Assembly (NCBI RefSeq): GCF_900116645.1 | Contig: NZ_FPBO01000006.1 | Span: 124,001-188,000, forward strand | Direction: 5' to 3' | DNA: 64,000 bases | DNA from: Pseudoduganella namucuonensis | Lineage (GTDB): Bacteria > Pseudomonadota > Gammaproteobacteria > Burkholderiales > Burkholderiaceae_D | Shown: positions 1 to 13,056 of the stretch, piece after piece | Layout of the letters: each line of letters opens with the position of its first letter | Position numbering within the stretch: the stretch's first letter is position 1 | Made by a program: the position numbers and the translations under genes | Notes under the pieces: generated by a model | Databases searched by the model: none | What the model was told of the DNA's origin: nothing | The model's input: the letters and a program-made list of their open reading frames with translations, nothing else

Positions 1-2812
<2,812 letters not shown>

Positions 2813-2816
<4 letters not shown>

Positions 2817-5800
2817 GCTGCTTGTGCCTCGGAAGCGAAGTGTGCGGCGGATTCCATATCCACCGCCACGATGCGCGATACGCCCTGCTCCTGCATCGTC
2901 ACACCGATCAGTTGATTGGCCATCTCCATCGCAATCTTGTTGTGCGAGATGAAGAGGAATTGGGTATGTTCGGACATGCGTTTCACCATGCGGCAGAAAC
3001 GCTCCGTGTTGGCGTCGTCCAGCGGCGCGTCGACCTCGTCGAGCAGGCAGAACGGCGCGGGGTTCAGGCGGAACATGGAGAACACCAGCGCGGTCGCGGT
3101 CAGCGCCTTTTCGCCGCCCGACAGCAAATGGATGGTGGCGTTCTTCTTGCCCGGCGGCTGCGCCATGACCTGCACGCCGGAGTCCAGGATCTCGTCGCCG
3201 GTCATGATCAATTTGGCCTGGCCGCCGCCGAACAGGATGGGGAACAGTTCGGAGAAGTGGCCGTTGACGCGGTCGAAGGTGTCCTGCAGCAGGTCGCGCG
3301 TCTCCTTGTCGATCTTGGCGATGGCGTCCTCCAGCGTGTTGATCGCCTCGGTCAGGTCGGCGTTCTGCGAGTCCAGGAAGTTCTTGCGCTCGGAGGCCTG
3401 CGCCAGTTCGTCCAGCGCCGCCAGGTTGACGGCGCCCAGCATGGAGATGGCGTTGTTCAGGCGCGTGACCTCGCCCTGCAGGTAGGACGCCTTCATGTCC
3501 GGGTGCAGCTTGCCGGACAACGCGGCCTCGTCGGCCTGGGCCTCGGCCAGCTGCGCGGCGAACTGTTCCTGGTTCAGGCGCGCGGCCTGCTCCTTGAGCT
3601 GCATCTCCATGATCTTGTCGCGCTGCGGCTGCAGGCTGCGCTCGTTCTGCATGCGCGCCTCCTCCGAGGAGCGCAGCTGCTGCGTGATCTGGTCCAGTTC
3701 ATGGCGAGCGTCGGACAGCGCGCGCTCCTGGCTAGTGCGGCGGTCCAGCAGCTCCTGCAGGCCCTCGTGGGCGGTGCCCGCCTCCAGCGCCTCCAGTTCG
3801 CGCTGGCCGGCCAGCAGGCTGTCGCCCACCTGCGCCGCCTGCGTGGTGGCGGTGGCGATGTTGCGGCGCAGTTCGTCGATCTTGCTGCGCTGGGACTTCT
3901 CGGCGTATTCCGCCTCCTGCGCGCCGCGCTCCATGTCACGCAGCGCCTGGCGCGCGTCGGCCAGCTTCTGCTCCTTTTGCAGGAACTCGGTCTGGCCGTC
4001 CTCGTGCTCGCCCTGCAGGTTGCCCAGCTCCATATCCAGCTGCTCGAACTTTTCCTCGGACTCCATCTTGGCCTGCATCTGCTCCGATTCCTGCGCGGCG
4101 ATCTCCGCCAGGTCGGCGGCGATCTGCGTGCTGCGCTGGTTGAAGCGCGCCTCGATCTCGGACAGCTTCACCACCTCCAGCTGCAGCGTGTGCACGGACT
4201 GCGTGAGGCTTTGTATCTTCTGCCGCAGTTCGGTGACGGTGCGCGTGTGCGCCGTCACGGCCGCCTCGGCGCGCACCGAGCGGGCGCGCGCCTCCTCGTC
4301 CAGCAGCTGCTGCGCGCGCAGCTGCTTGGTGATGTTGTCGATCTCCTGCTGGCGCCCCAGCATGCCGTCCTGCTCCGAGTCCGCCGCGTAGAAGCGCACG
4401 CTGGACTGCGTGATGACGTGGCCCTGCGCGGTGACGAAGTAGCCGCCCGGCGGCAGCGTGGCGCGCGCCTTGAAGGCCTCCGCCGCGTCGTCCGCGATGA
4501 AGACGTTGTGCAGCCAGTCCTGCAGCACGCCGCGCAGACCGGGGTCGTTCAGCTTGAGCAGGTTGATGAAGGACTTCAGGCCCGGCGTCTCGGGCTGCGG
4601 GTAGCTTGGCGTGGCGACCGGCGCGAACAGCGCCAGCTTGGCCGGCGGCGCGTCGCTGAAGAAGTGCTTGGCCCAGTCGATGTTGGACACCTGCAGCGCG
4701 GAGGTGCGCTCGCGCAGGATGGACTCCATCGCGGTTTCCCAGCCGGCTTCGATCTGCAGCTTTTGCCACAGCCGCGGCAGCGCGTCCAGCTCGTGCTTTT
4801 GCAGCCAGGGCGTGACCTTGCCCTGCGTCTGCACGCGCTCCTGCAACTGGCGCAGCGCGTTCAGGCGCGCCTCCAGCTGGGCGTTGGCCGCGGCCTCCGC
4901 GTTCACCTGCAGCTGCGCGTCCTGCCGCTCGGCTTCGAGTTGCGGCTGTTTTTCCAGCGCCTCTTCCAGGTGGTAGCTCTGTTCCTCCAGCGTCTGCTGC
5001 TTTTCCTCCAGCTGCATCTTCAGGTTGGACAGGTGGCTGGAGTCCGGCAGGCTCAAGCCGTTCTTCTCCTGCTGCAGGCGTTCGCGCCGCACGGCCAGGC
5101 CGTTGAGGATGTTGTTGGCGTTGCGCTGGTGCGCCGATTCCAGTTCCAGCTGCTGCTGCGCCTGCATGATGCGGGCGCGCGACTCGGTGCTCTTGTTCTG
5201 CGCCTCGCGCCAGGCCGCCTCCAGCACCGGCAGCGATTCGGCCTTCTGCTCGGCCATCATGCGCGCCTGTTCGACCTTGGCGGCCAGCTCCTCGAGGTTG
5301 AACTCCGCCTCCTCGATCTGCTCCGTGTATTCCCGCGCCTGGTCCTGCCACTGGTCGCGCTGCGCGGCCAGGGTGCCCAACTGGTTCTGCAGCCGCGTGC
5401 GCGATTCGATGACGAACTTGATCTGCGCCTCCAGGCTGCCGATCTCGGAGTTGGTCTGGTACAGATTGCCCTGCGCCGTGTGCAGGCGGTCGCCCACCGA
5501 GAAGTGCGCCTGGCGCATCTGCTCCAGGCTCAGCTCCACGTGGCGCAGCTTGGCGGTCTGCTCCTCCAGGTCGGTCTGGGCCTGCTCCATCTCGCGGAAG
5601 TAGCGCGCCTGCTCGCTCTGCGCCTCGTTCTTGCGCAGCAGCCAGAGCAGCTTCTGTTTCTCCTCCTGGTCCGCGTTCAGCTGGTGGAAGCGCATCGCCA
5701 CCTCGGCCTGCGCCTCGAGCTTTTCCAGGTTGGCGTTCAGTTCGCGCAGGATGTCCTCCACGCGCAGCAGGTTCTCGCGCGTGTCGTGCAGGCGGTTTTC

Positions 5801-6340
5801 CGTTTCGCGGCGGCGCTCCTTGTACTTCGAGACGCCGGCGGCCTCCTCCAGGAACACGCGCAACTCTTCCGGGCGCGATTCGATGATGCGCGAGATCATG
5901 CCCTGGCCGATGATGGCGTAGGCGCGCGGACCGAGGCCGGTGCCGAGGAAGATGTCCTGGATGTCGCGCCGGCGCACCGGCTGGCCGTTGATGTAGTAGG
6001 TGGAGGTGCCGTCGCGCGTCAGGGTGCGCTTGACGGCGATCTCGGCGTACTGGCCCCATTGGCCTGAGGCCTTGCCTTCATTGTTGTCGAACACCAGCTC
6101 GACGGACGCGCGGCCGGCCGGCTTGCGGTGGGTGGAACCGTTGAAGATCACGTCCTGCATCGACTCGCCGCGCAGTTCGGACGCTTTCGATTCGCCCAGC
6201 ACCCAGCGCACGGCATCGATGATGTTCGATTTGCCGCAGCCGTTGGGACCTACCACGCCTACCAATTGACCCGGCACCTGGAAATTGGTGGGATCAACGA
6301 AAGACTTAAATCCCGACAATTTAATCGAAGATAAACGCAC
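2813..6340 (-). CDS. smc: Chromosome partition protein Smc
   Basis: Structural maintenance of chromosomes ATPase that compacts and segregates the chromosome, normally with ScpA/ScpB. The 1175-residue length is normal. The N-terminal Walker A motif GPNGCGKS is at residues 31-38. Long coiled coils rich in Glu, Gln and Ala flank a central hinge (about 500-660). The C-terminal head carries the signature LLSGGEKALTA and the Walker B segment FCLLDEVDAPLDD. It is the first gene of the operon with zipA (four-base overlap) and ligA. The upstream gap of about 90 bases to the PAP2 gene should hold the promoter. Several very long frames on the opposite strand here are shadows of its GC-rich codons. Confidence 0.97.
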
Positions 6341-6433
6341 GTTCTAAGCCGAGTTTGGTATTGCCACAATGAAAAGTGGCCTATCATACCATTTCAGATG
6401 TAAAAACAGGCCAAAAACACACGTGCGTCCCCT

Positions 6434-7078
6434 CTAGAAGGGCGTCTGCGGCCCCTGGACGGGAGGCGGGGCGTGATGCCAATGCTGGCGCGTAAACGGC
6501 TGGTCGCGGCCCGATAGGACCAGGGCCAGGCGGGTCATCCACATCTCGGTGGGCAGCGGTTCGACGCGCGGCAGGATCAGCACGGCCGGGATGCACAGCG
6601 CGGCCAGCAGGCGGCCGAGTACGGCGTGCTCCTCGGTGCGCACGCTCCAGATGAAGGCCGCCGCGACCAGCAGGCCCAGCATGCAGCCGGCCACCACCTC
6701 CGACGCCGAATGCGCCAGCACCGGCACGCGCGACACGCCGATCATCAGCGCCAGCAGCACGCCGGCGGCCAGCGCGGCCTGGCGCCACGGATCGCCGGCG
6801 TTGCGCGTGGCCAGCCAGGCGGTGACGGGAAACACGGCCGACGCGCGCATGGCGTGGCCGCTGATGCCGGCGAACTCCAGCGAGGCCGAGCCCACGCCCC
6901 AGCCGATGAAGGCCACCTTGGTGGCCACCACCAGGCCCATGCCGGCGCCGAACAGCCCGCACCAGGCCAGCGTCATGCGCCACGACTTCCCGGCCAGCAG
7001 CCAAACGGCGATGGCCACGCCCAGCGGGCCCGTCACCGCCAGGCTGCCCAGCGCGCTCAATCCTTGCCACATCATCAT
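6434..7078 (-). CDS. PAP2-family membrane phosphatase
   Basis: Probable integral-membrane phosphatase of the type-2 phosphatidic acid phosphatase superfamily, which removes phosphate from lipid phosphates such as undecaprenyl pyrophosphate. Several hydrophobic segments are present. The two catalytic signatures are recognisable as SGHAMRASAVFP (SGH motif) and GVSRVPVLAHSASEVVAG (SR...H motif with the late histidine). The start at 7078 is preferred over an upstream ATG at 7165 because AGAGG lies nine bases before it and the extra 29 residues look non-coding. It is divergent from the tyrosine phosphatase gene across about 105 bases. The substrate cannot be told from sequence. Confidence 0.8.
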   Translation of the reverse strand: MMMWQGLSALGSLAVTGPLGVAIAVWLLAGKSWRMTLAWCGLFGAGMGLVVATKVAFIGWGVGSASLEFAGISGHAMRASAVFPVTAWLATRNAGDPWRQAALAAGVLLALMIGVSRVPVLAHSASEVVAGCMLGLLVAAAFIWSVRTEEHAVLGRLLAALCIPAVLILPRVEPLPTEMWMTRLALVLSGRDQPFTRQHWHHAPPPVQGPQTPF

Positions 7079-7183
7079 TTGCGTGCGCCTCTTCGTTCCG
7101 TTTTCCCCCAGCACCCGGATTGTAGTCCAAGCCTCGGCGAGCGGTTTACAATTAGCGCAAAGCAAACATAGATAGGAAACGCC

Positions 7184-7663
7184 ATGCCAGCAAAAACCTC
7201 CATCCTTTTCGTCTGCATGGGCAACATTTGCCGTTCGCCCACCGCCGAGGGCGTGTTCCGGCAGCGCGCGCAGGCCGCCGGGCTAAAGCTGGATATCGAT
7301 TCGGCCGGCACCCACGACTACCACGTGGGCGATCCGCCCGACCCGCGCTCCACCCGCCACGCGGCGGCGCGCGGCTATGACTTGTCGGCGCAGCGCGCGC
7401 GCCGCGTGGCGGCCAGCGACTTCGAGTGCTTCGACCACATCCTGGCCATGGACCACGACAACCTCAAGCTGCTGCAAGCGGCCTGTCCGCCGGAGTACCG
7501 GCACAAGCTGGGCCTGTTCATGCAATACGCCGCCAATTCGAAATCGGCGGTGGTGCCGGATCCCTACAGCGGCGGCGCGCAGGGCTTCGACATCGTGCTC
7601 GACTACATCGAGGATGCCTCGGACGGCCTGGTCGCCGCCCTGGCCCTTCGAGAAAAAGCGTGA
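7184..7663 (+). CDS. Low-molecular-weight protein-tyrosine phosphatase
   Basis: Cytoplasmic phosphatase of the arsenate-reductase-like low-molecular-weight class. The P-loop is intact, CMGNICRSPT, with nucleophile Cys11 and Arg17. The general-acid loop DPY is at residues 126-128. The 159-residue length is typical. A free-standing member like this can act on small phosphate compounds or on a tyrosine kinase of exopolysaccharide synthesis. No kinase or polysaccharide genes are adjacent, so the substrate is open. Its stop is three bases from the stop of the convergent sugar epimerase gene, so no separate terminator fits between them. Confidence 0.93.
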   Translation: MPAKTSILFVCMGNICRSPTAEGVFRQRAQAAGLKLDIDSAGTHDYHVGDPPDPRSTRHAAARGYDLSAQRARRVAASDFECFDHILAMDHDNLKLLQAACPPEYRHKLGLFMQYAANSKSAVVPDPYSGGAQGFDIVLDYIEDASDGLVAALALREKA

Positions 7664-7665
7664 AC

Positions 7666-8886
7666 TCAGTCCTTCAGCACGGTTAACACCTCGTAGCACG
7701 CGCCCATGGTGTGGTAGTCCACCTTGCCGGCCGGGCTCTTTTCGTCGCTGAGCTTGCTGTTGTCGGCGCCGAGCAGGCGATACCAGGCGCCGTGCCGGTG
7801 GTCCACGAAGTGCTCCCAGCTGTAGGCCCAGATGCGCTCGTACCAGTCCCAGTAGCGCTGCTCGCCGGTGCGCGCGCCCAGCAGCGCGGCGGCGGCCAGG
7901 CTTTCCGCCTGCACCCAGAAGTACTTGAGGTCGTCGCAGATGCTGTCGTCCGGCGCGAAGCCGTAGTGGATGCCGCCGTGGCGCTCGTCCCACGCCTTCG
8001 ACAGCGCCGCGTCGAACAGCTCCGCGGCGCGCGGCAGCAGCCAATCCGAGCCGCCGGCCAGGTGCTCGCCATGGCGCTCCATGATCAGCAGCAGCTTGCT
8101 CCACTCGGTCAGGTGGCCCGGCTGGAAACCCCAGGGACGGAAGATGTTGCTCTTGTCGTGGCGGTTGTAATCGCCGTCGACGGACCAGTCGGCATGGTAG
8201 TGCTCCCACACCAGGCCGCCCGCCAGCGCCGCCTGGCGCAGCGTGATGTTGCGCGCCAGCTCCTCGGCGCGCAACAGGTAGGCGCGCTTGCCGCTGGCCT
8301 CGAACGCGGCCAGCAGCGCCTCGCAGGCGTGCATATTGGCGTTCTGGCCCCGGTATGGCAGCACGGCCGACCAGTCGGCCAGCGCCTCGTCGGCGTACAG
8401 GCCATGGGCCGGCTCCCAGAAGCGCGCCTCCATCAGCGCGAACGTCTCGTCCAGATGCGCCAGCGCCCCCGTCTCGCCCGCCATGGCGGCGTGGGCGTAG
8501 GCCAGCAGCACGAAGGCCAGCCCGTAGCAGTGGTTGGTGCCGTCGGTCACCGTCGCGGCGCCGTCGCGCCATTGCAGCTCCCAGGCGTAGCCGCCGGTTT
8601 CGGGATTGCGGTGGGCGTCGCGCAGGAAGGCCAGGCCGTGGCGCAGGCGCTCCAGGTCTGCCGCCTGGCCGAACTGCCGGTACGCCATCGCGTAGTTGAA
8701 AATGAAGCGCGTACTGCTGACCAGGTGGCGGCTGTGCGCGTCGTAGACCGCGCCGTCGTCCTTGAAGTAATGGTAGAAGCCGCCGCTGGGGTCGACGCAA
8801 CGGGGATCGTAGAATTGCCGGGTGTGGCTGATATGGTTGAGCAAGGTGAAACGCGCACGGAAGTCGGGTAGCATGAGTGGTTCCAT
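7666..8886 (-). CDS. AGE-family sugar epimerase/isomerase (likely mannose isomerase or mannobiose epimerase)
   Basis: Member of the N-acylglucosamine 2-epimerase (AGE) alpha6/alpha6-barrel family, which includes D-mannose isomerase, cellobiose/mannobiose 2-epimerase and YihS. About 406 residues fit. Family features include FYDPRCVDPSGGFYHYF near the N-terminus, the histidine in NHCYGLAFVLLAY, and the late WVQAESLAAAALLG and DYHTMGACYEV segments. The start ATG at 8886 lacks a strong ribosome site, and the next ATG at 8874 is an equal candidate because GGAA precedes it. Placement beside the LacI regulator and mannan-degrading enzymes suggests it converts mannose or mannobiose into a form glycolysis can use. 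No GH130 phosphorylase is seen here, which slightly favours monomeric mannose as substrate. Confidence 0.8.
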   Translation of the reverse strand: MEPLMLPDFRARFTLLNHISHTRQFYDPRCVDPSGGFYHYFKDDGAVYDAHSRHLVSSTRFIFNYAMAYRQFGQAADLERLRHGLAFLRDAHRNPETGGYAWELQWRDGAATVTDGTNHCYGLAFVLLAYAHAAMAGETGALAHLDETFALMEARFWEPAHGLYADEALADWSAVLPYRGQNANMHACEALLAAFEASGKRAYLLRAEELARNITLRQAALAGGLVWEHYHADWSVDGDYNRHDKSNIFRPWGFQPGHLTEWSKLLLIMERHGEHLAGGSDWLLPRAAELFDAALSKAWDERHGGIHYGFAPDDSICDDLKYFWVQAESLAAAALLGARTGEQRYWDWYERIWAYSWEHFVDHRHGAWYRLLGADNSKLSDEKSPAGKVDYHTMGACYEVLTVLKD

Positions 8887-8977
8887 CGGTAAGAAGATAA
8901 ATCGTGGGCGCGCGGCGCCCCCTCGCGGCCGCCGCAAAGGCGGGCACGTCCGTCAAAAACAAAGATCGGGTGGGCGG

Positions 8978-10015
8978 CTAGGCTTGGCGCTGCGTCATCT
9001 GCATGGCGCGGGCGGGGCCGCAAACGGTGCTGGCGCGCACCACCAGTTCGACCGGGGCAATCTTTTCGACCACCTCGTCGCGCGGGCCGTCCAGCAGCAG
9101 GTCCACGCCCAGCCGGCCCAGTTCCAGCTTGTCGATGCGCAGCGTCGTCAGCGGGCGGTGCCCGAGCACGGCGTTGGCGATGTCGTCGAAACCGACGATC
9201 GACACGTCGTGCGGCACCTTCAGGCCGGCGGCCAGGCAGCAGCGCATCGCCACTAGCGCGGCGCTGTCGTTGAAGCAGAACACCGCGTCGGGCGGATTGG
9301 GGAGCGCCAGCAGCGACCGCATGGCCTCCATCGCGCCGGTCTCCACGTCCACGCCGTCGGGCAGGATGGCCTCCAGGCGCGGATCGGCCAGGATGCCGGC
9401 CTCGTACAACGCCTGTCGGTAGCCGCGCGCCCGTTCGCGGATGCTGTAGTGGCCCAGCGAACCGCAGATGAAGCCCACCCGGCGCCGCCCCAGCGCGATC
9501 AGGTGCCGGGTGGCTTGGTAGCCGCCCATCATGTTGTCCGGGTTGACCGAGCTGTAGCCGCGCAGCCGCATGTCGACCAGCACCAGTTGCTTGCCCAGGC
9601 CGCGCAGGGCGTGCAGCGCCTCGGGTTCGAAAAAGCCGGCGCAGATGATGCCGTCCGGCGCGTGCCGGCGTATCTGTTCGGTCAAGCCCTCCGCCGGCCC
9701 GGCCGCCATGAACGACAGCACGATGCCGCGCTTGCGGCAGACCTCCTCGGCGCCATGCAGCACCTGCGAATAAAAGGGACTGCTCGACGCGGTGTTGTGC
9801 TGCTGGTGCAGCAGGAAGGTGAGCCGGCGCACGCGCTTGGCGCGCAGCCGGCACAAGTCGTAACCCAGTGCCTGGGCGGTCGACAGCACGTGCTGGCGCG
9901 TCAGCTCGGTCATGCCCGGCTCGCTCTTCAACGCCCGCGAAATGGTGCCGACCGACAGGCCGGCCGCCTTGGCGACGTCGTGCACCGTGACCCTGCCCTG
10001 TGTCATCGCGACCAT
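8978..10015 (-). CDS. LacI-family transcriptional regulator of the mannan locus
   Basis: DNA-binding regulator with an N-terminal LacI helix-turn-helix (VTVHDVAKAAGLSVGTISRAL) and a periplasmic-binding-protein-like effector domain (FICGSLGHYSIRERARGY, then VSIVGFDDIANAV). The start at 10015 is chosen because the domain begins just after it. A longer frame back to 10147 adds a basic stretch unlike the family. It is transcribed away from the MFS-mannanase operon, the usual arrangement for a local repressor. Two matched inverted repeats in the divergent promoter region, and a third before the TonB receptor, are candidate operators. The inducer is probably a manno-oligosaccharide or mannose, which is an inference from neighbours. 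Confidence 0.9.
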   Translation of the reverse strand: MVAMTQGRVTVHDVAKAAGLSVGTISRALKSEPGMTELTRQHVLSTAQALGYDLCRLRAKRVRRLTFLLHQQHNTASSSPFYSQVLHGAEEVCRKRGIVLSFMAAGPAEGLTEQIRRHAPDGIICAGFFEPEALHALRGLGKQLVLVDMRLRGYSSVNPDNMMGGYQATRHLIALGRRRVGFICGSLGHYSIRERARGYRQALYEAGILADPRLEAILPDGVDVETGAMEAMRSLLALPNPPDAVFCFNDSAALVAMRCCLAAGLKVPHDVSIVGFDDIANAVLGHRPLTTLRIDKLELGRLGVDLLLDGPRDEVVEKIAPVELVVRASTVCGPARAMQMTQRQA

Positions 10016-10167
10016 GGGCGGAGGCCTGCGGCAAAATGGTAATGGGGCATCATCTCTCCATTCAAAAAAGGGGCGCCGTCGCCGGTGGAAGACGATCGGC
10101 GGCTTCAACACCATTGCAGTCTCGCACACCCATGAAACCGTTTGCAAGAAATCCTTGAATTCCGGTC

Positions 10168-10192
10168 AAGTTTAGCGGATTTTACTAAACTT
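10168..10192. promoter_or_regulatory. Candidate operator 1 (AAGTTTAG-N9-CTAAACTT)
   Basis: Perfect inverted repeat with eight-base arms and a nine-base spacer (CGGATTTTA), about 150 bases upstream of the lacI start. The same arms and spacing recur at 10257 and, less perfectly, at 21854. It is AT-rich against a GC-rich background. The likely ligand is the adjacent LacI-family protein, although the sequence lacks the central CG usual for that family. Confidence 0.6.
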
Positions 10193-10256
10193 ACATCTAT
10201 TTCCCGGGCCAGGATTCAAGCTTTCCCTCGCAATGCAGGGAGATGGCAGGCAATGA

Positions 10257-10279
10257 AGTTTAGTAAATATAACTAAACT
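10257..10279. promoter_or_regulatory. Candidate operator 2 (AGTTTAG-N9-CTAAACT)
   Basis: Inverted repeat with arms AGTTTAG and CTAAACT around TAAATATAA. The arms extend to eight bases if the flanking T/A pair is counted. It lies about 90 bases before the MFS transporter start, where a repressor would cover or flank the promoter of the mannan operon. Arms and spacing are the same as operator 1. Confidence 0.65.
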
Positions 10280-10368
10280 ACATCGAAAAACGCCGCGACG
10301 GTTGACCCTGGACGCGCCCGGATGCAGACTTTCCTGGCATTCAAAAACAACTACACCAAGGAGACCTT

Positions 10369-11682
10369 ATGGACCACGCCGCCGCCAAGGCCATGGCGCG
10401 CACCACCCCGGCGGGACGCGACGGCGACACCGCGCCGCTCGTCATCGTCACCATCCTGTTCTTCATGTGGGGGCTCCTGACCTCCCTCAACGACGTGCTG
10501 ATACCGCACCTGAAAGCCATCTACACGCTCAGCTATGTGCAGGCGATGCTGGTGCAGTTCTGCTTTTTCAGCGCCTACCTCGTCGTCTCGCTGCCGGCCG
10601 GCATGCTGATCAGGAGGATAGGCTACCAGCGCGGCGCGGTCGCCGGCCTGGCGGTCGCCGCCGCCGGCTGCGCGCTGTTCCACCCCGCCTCCCGCTCCGG
10701 TTATGGCCTGTTCCTGCTCGGCTTCTTCGTGCTCGCCGCCGGCATCACCGTGCTGCAGGTGGCGGCCAATCCCTATGTCACCGTGCTTGGCGACGCCCGC
10801 CACGCCTCCAGCCGCCTGACGCTGACACAGGCGTTCAATTCGCTCGGCACCACCTTGGGGCCGGCCGTGGGCGGGGCCCTGATCCTGTCGGAAGGCGCGG
10901 GCGCGGGCGGCCTGGCGCAGTTGTCGGGCGCGGCGCTGGAGCGCTTCCGCGCCGCCGAGGCGGCCGCCGTGCAGGGCCCCTACCTGGCGCTGGCGGCGGC
11001 GCTGCTGGTGCTGGCGATCGTCTTCGCGCTGGTGCGCCTGCCCGTCATCGAACACGGCGACGCGACCGGCGACGCGGCGCACGCCCCTGGCGCCGCCGGC
11101 CCGGTGCTGGCGCAACGCCACCTGGTGCTGGGCGCGATCGGCATCTTCCTGTACGTGGGCGCCGAGGTGAGCATCGGCAGCTTCCTGATCAACTTCATCG
11201 GCGCCCCCAACATCACCGCCCTGGCCCCGACCGACGCGGCGCACTATGTCAGCTACTACTGGGGCGGCGCCATGGTCGGGCGCTTCATCGGCTTCGCCGC
11301 GATGCGCCGGGTCAGCCCGGGCAAGGCGCTGGCGGCCACCTCCGCCGCCGCCATCGCGCTGCTGCTGGCGGCGATGCTGTGCGACGGCACGCCCGCGATG
11401 TGGAGCCTGATCGCGGTCGGCCTGTGCAACGCCATCATGTTCCCGACCATCTTCAGCATGGCGCTGCACAAGCTCGGCAAGCTCACCGGCCAGGCGTCCG
11501 GCATCCTGTGCATGGCCATCGTCGGCGGCGCCATCGTGCCGTTCTGCCAGGGATTGATGGCGGACCTGGCCGGCCTGCAGGTCTCGTTCATGGTGCCGGC
11601 CGCATGCTATGTGTTCATCCTCTATTTCGGCCTGAAATACGCCAATATGTACGCCAACACCGTCCACCACCGGGAGTCTTGA
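10369..11682 (+). CDS. MFS sugar:H+ symporter (FucP/GluP type)
   Basis: Inner-membrane sugar transporter of the fucose/glucose-galactose branch of the major facilitator superfamily. The 437 residues contain about twelve hydrophobic segments. Family-typical stretches are LFFMWGLLTSLNDVLIPHLK, a conserved QFCFFSAY, and LQVAANPYVTVLG. It is the first gene of the plus-strand operon and abuts the mannanase gene with no spacing (TGA directly followed by ATG). AAGGAG precedes the start. In this locus it probably imports mannose, glucose or a short manno-oligosaccharide released in the periplasm. The substrate is inferred from context only. Confidence 0.88.
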   Translation: MDHAAAKAMARTTPAGRDGDTAPLVIVTILFFMWGLLTSLNDVLIPHLKAIYTLSYVQAMLVQFCFFSAYLVVSLPAGMLIRRIGYQRGAVAGLAVAAAGCALFHPASRSGYGLFLLGFFVLAAGITVLQVAANPYVTVLGDARHASSRLTLTQAFNSLGTTLGPAVGGALILSEGAGAGGLAQLSGAALERFRAAEAAAVQGPYLALAAALLVLAIVFALVRLPVIEHGDATGDAAHAPGAAGPVLAQRHLVLGAIGIFLYVGAEVSIGSFLINFIGAPNITALAPTDAAHYVSYYWGGAMVGRFIGFAAMRRVSPGKALAATSAAAIALLLAAMLCDGTPAMWSLIAVGLCNAIMFPTIFSMALHKLGKLTGQASGILCMAIVGGAIVPFCQGLMADLAGLQVSFMVPAACYVFILYFGLKYANMYANTVHHRES

Positions 11683-13056
11683 ATGAAACGCATCACCCAC
11701 CTCTACGCGAGCCTGCTCATGCTGGGCGTTATCGGCATGGCCGCCGCGGCGCCCGCCGCGAACCCGGCCAGCGACTACGTCACCGTCAAGCAGACCCAGT
11801 TCTCGCGCAACGGCCACGCCTACTACATCGCCGGCGCCAACTTCTGGTACGGCGGCTATCTGGGCGCCGGCATCGGCGGCGACCGCGCCCGCCTGGTCCG
11901 GGAACTGGACCGCATGCGGGCCCTGGGCCTCAACAACCTGCGGGTGCTGGCGGTGTCCGAGAAGACCGACATGAAAAGCGCCGTGAGCCCCGCCAGCACC
12001 GCCGCGCCCGGGCAATACGATGAACAGCTGCTGGCCGGCCTGGACTTCCTGCTGGCCGAAATGGCCAAGCGCGACATGACGGCGGTGCTCTACCTGAACA
12101 ACTTCTGGCAATGGTCCGGCGGCATGACGCAGTACCTGAACTGGTTCGAGGGCAGCCCCGCCATCGATCCCAACGTCACCAAGGACTTCGACGATTTCAT
12201 GGACAAGAACGCGCGCTTCTACGTGAACGGCGCCGCGCAGGCCGAGTACCGCAACGTGATCCGCAAGATCGTCGAGCGCACCAACACCGTCACCGGCAAG
12301 GCGTACAAGGACGATCCGAGCATCATGTCCTGGCAGCTGGCGAACGAGCCGCGCCCCGGCAACGACAAGGCGACGCCGGCGCAGAAGGCCGCCTACATCA
12401 AGTGGATAGACGAGACGGCCGCCTACATCCATGGCCTGGCGCCGCGCCAGTTGGTGAGCACGGGCAGCGAGGGCCTGGCCGGTTCGGCCCAGGATAGCCA
12501 GCTCTTCCTCGACGCGCACGCCACGCCCCGGATCGACTACCTGACCTACCACTTGTGGCCGAAGAACTGGAGCTGGTTCGACTCGCACAAGCCAGACGCC
12601 AGCTGGAACGAGGCGATCGGCAAAAGCCGCGACTACCTGCAAAGGCACGTGGCGCTGGCGCGCACGCTGGGCAAGCCCATCGTGCTCGAGGAATTCGGCC
12701 TGGACCGCGACGGTCCCTCCTTCAGCGTGAAATCCGGCACCCGCTGGCGCGACCGCTTCTACAAGGAGGTGTTCGACTTCGTGGCCGACGGCGCCGCCAG
12801 GGGCGAGCCCATCGCCGGCTTCAATTTCTGGGCCTGGGGCGGCGCCGGCCGCGCGGCCAACGCCGACTTCTGGTGGAAGCCGGGCAATGACTTCATGGGC
12901 GATCCGCCACAGGAGGAGCAAGGCCTGTATTCGGTGTTCGACACCGACGCCAGCACGCTGAAGCTGATCAAGCAGGCCGCCGGCCGCCTGCACGCGCTGG
13001 AACGCAAAGCCCCCTCGCGGCCATCGACCAAGCCCGCGGCGGCGGTGAAGCCATGA
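11683..13056 (+). CDS. Secreted GH5 endo-beta-1,4-mannanase
   Basis: Glycoside hydrolase family 5, most like the mannanase subfamily, cutting internal beta-1,4-mannosidic bonds. An N-terminal signal peptide (about 1-22, ending AAAAPA) precedes a (beta/alpha)8 domain. The acid/base Glu222 sits in LANEPR and the nucleophile Glu337 in VLEEFG. Aromatic residues typical of the substrate cleft appear in NNFWQWSGG and FNFWAWGG. The 457-residue length includes a short Pro/Ala/Lys-rich tail with no binding module. It overlaps the next gene by four bases (ATGA). The neighbouring esterases and the GH26 mannanase fit degradation of acetylated (gluco)mannan. Confidence 0.88.
   Translation: MKRITHLYASLLMLGVIGMAAAAPAANPASDYVTVKQTQFSRNGHAYYIAGANFWYGGYLGAGIGGDRARLVRELDRMRALGLNNLRVLAVSEKTDMKSAVSPASTAAPGQYDEQLLAGLDFLLAEMAKRDMTAVLYLNNFWQWSGGMTQYLNWFEGSPAIDPNVTKDFDDFMDKNARFYVNGAAQAEYRNVIRKIVERTNTVTGKAYKDDPSIMSWQLANEPRPGNDKATPAQKAAYIKWIDETAAYIHGLAPRQLVSTGSEGLAGSAQDSQLFLDAHATPRIDYLTYHLWPKNWSWFDSHKPDASWNEAIGKSRDYLQRHVALARTLGKPIVLEEFGLDRDGPSFSVKSGTRWRDRFYKEVFDFVADGAARGEPIAGFNFWAWGGAGRAANADFWWKPGNDFMGDPPQEEQGLYSVFDTDASTLKLIKQAAGRLHALERKAPSRPSTKPAAAVKP

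Noticed and set aside
2822..6067. 1081-codon plus-strand frame over smc
   Set aside because: Antisense shadow of a clear Smc protein. The amino-acid bias (Leu, Arg, Gln, Val, His) is typical of GC-rich shadows.
10302..12023. Overlapping 573-codon plus-strand frame across the transporter and mannanase
   Set aside because: Out-of-frame shadow of the MFS and GH5 genes.
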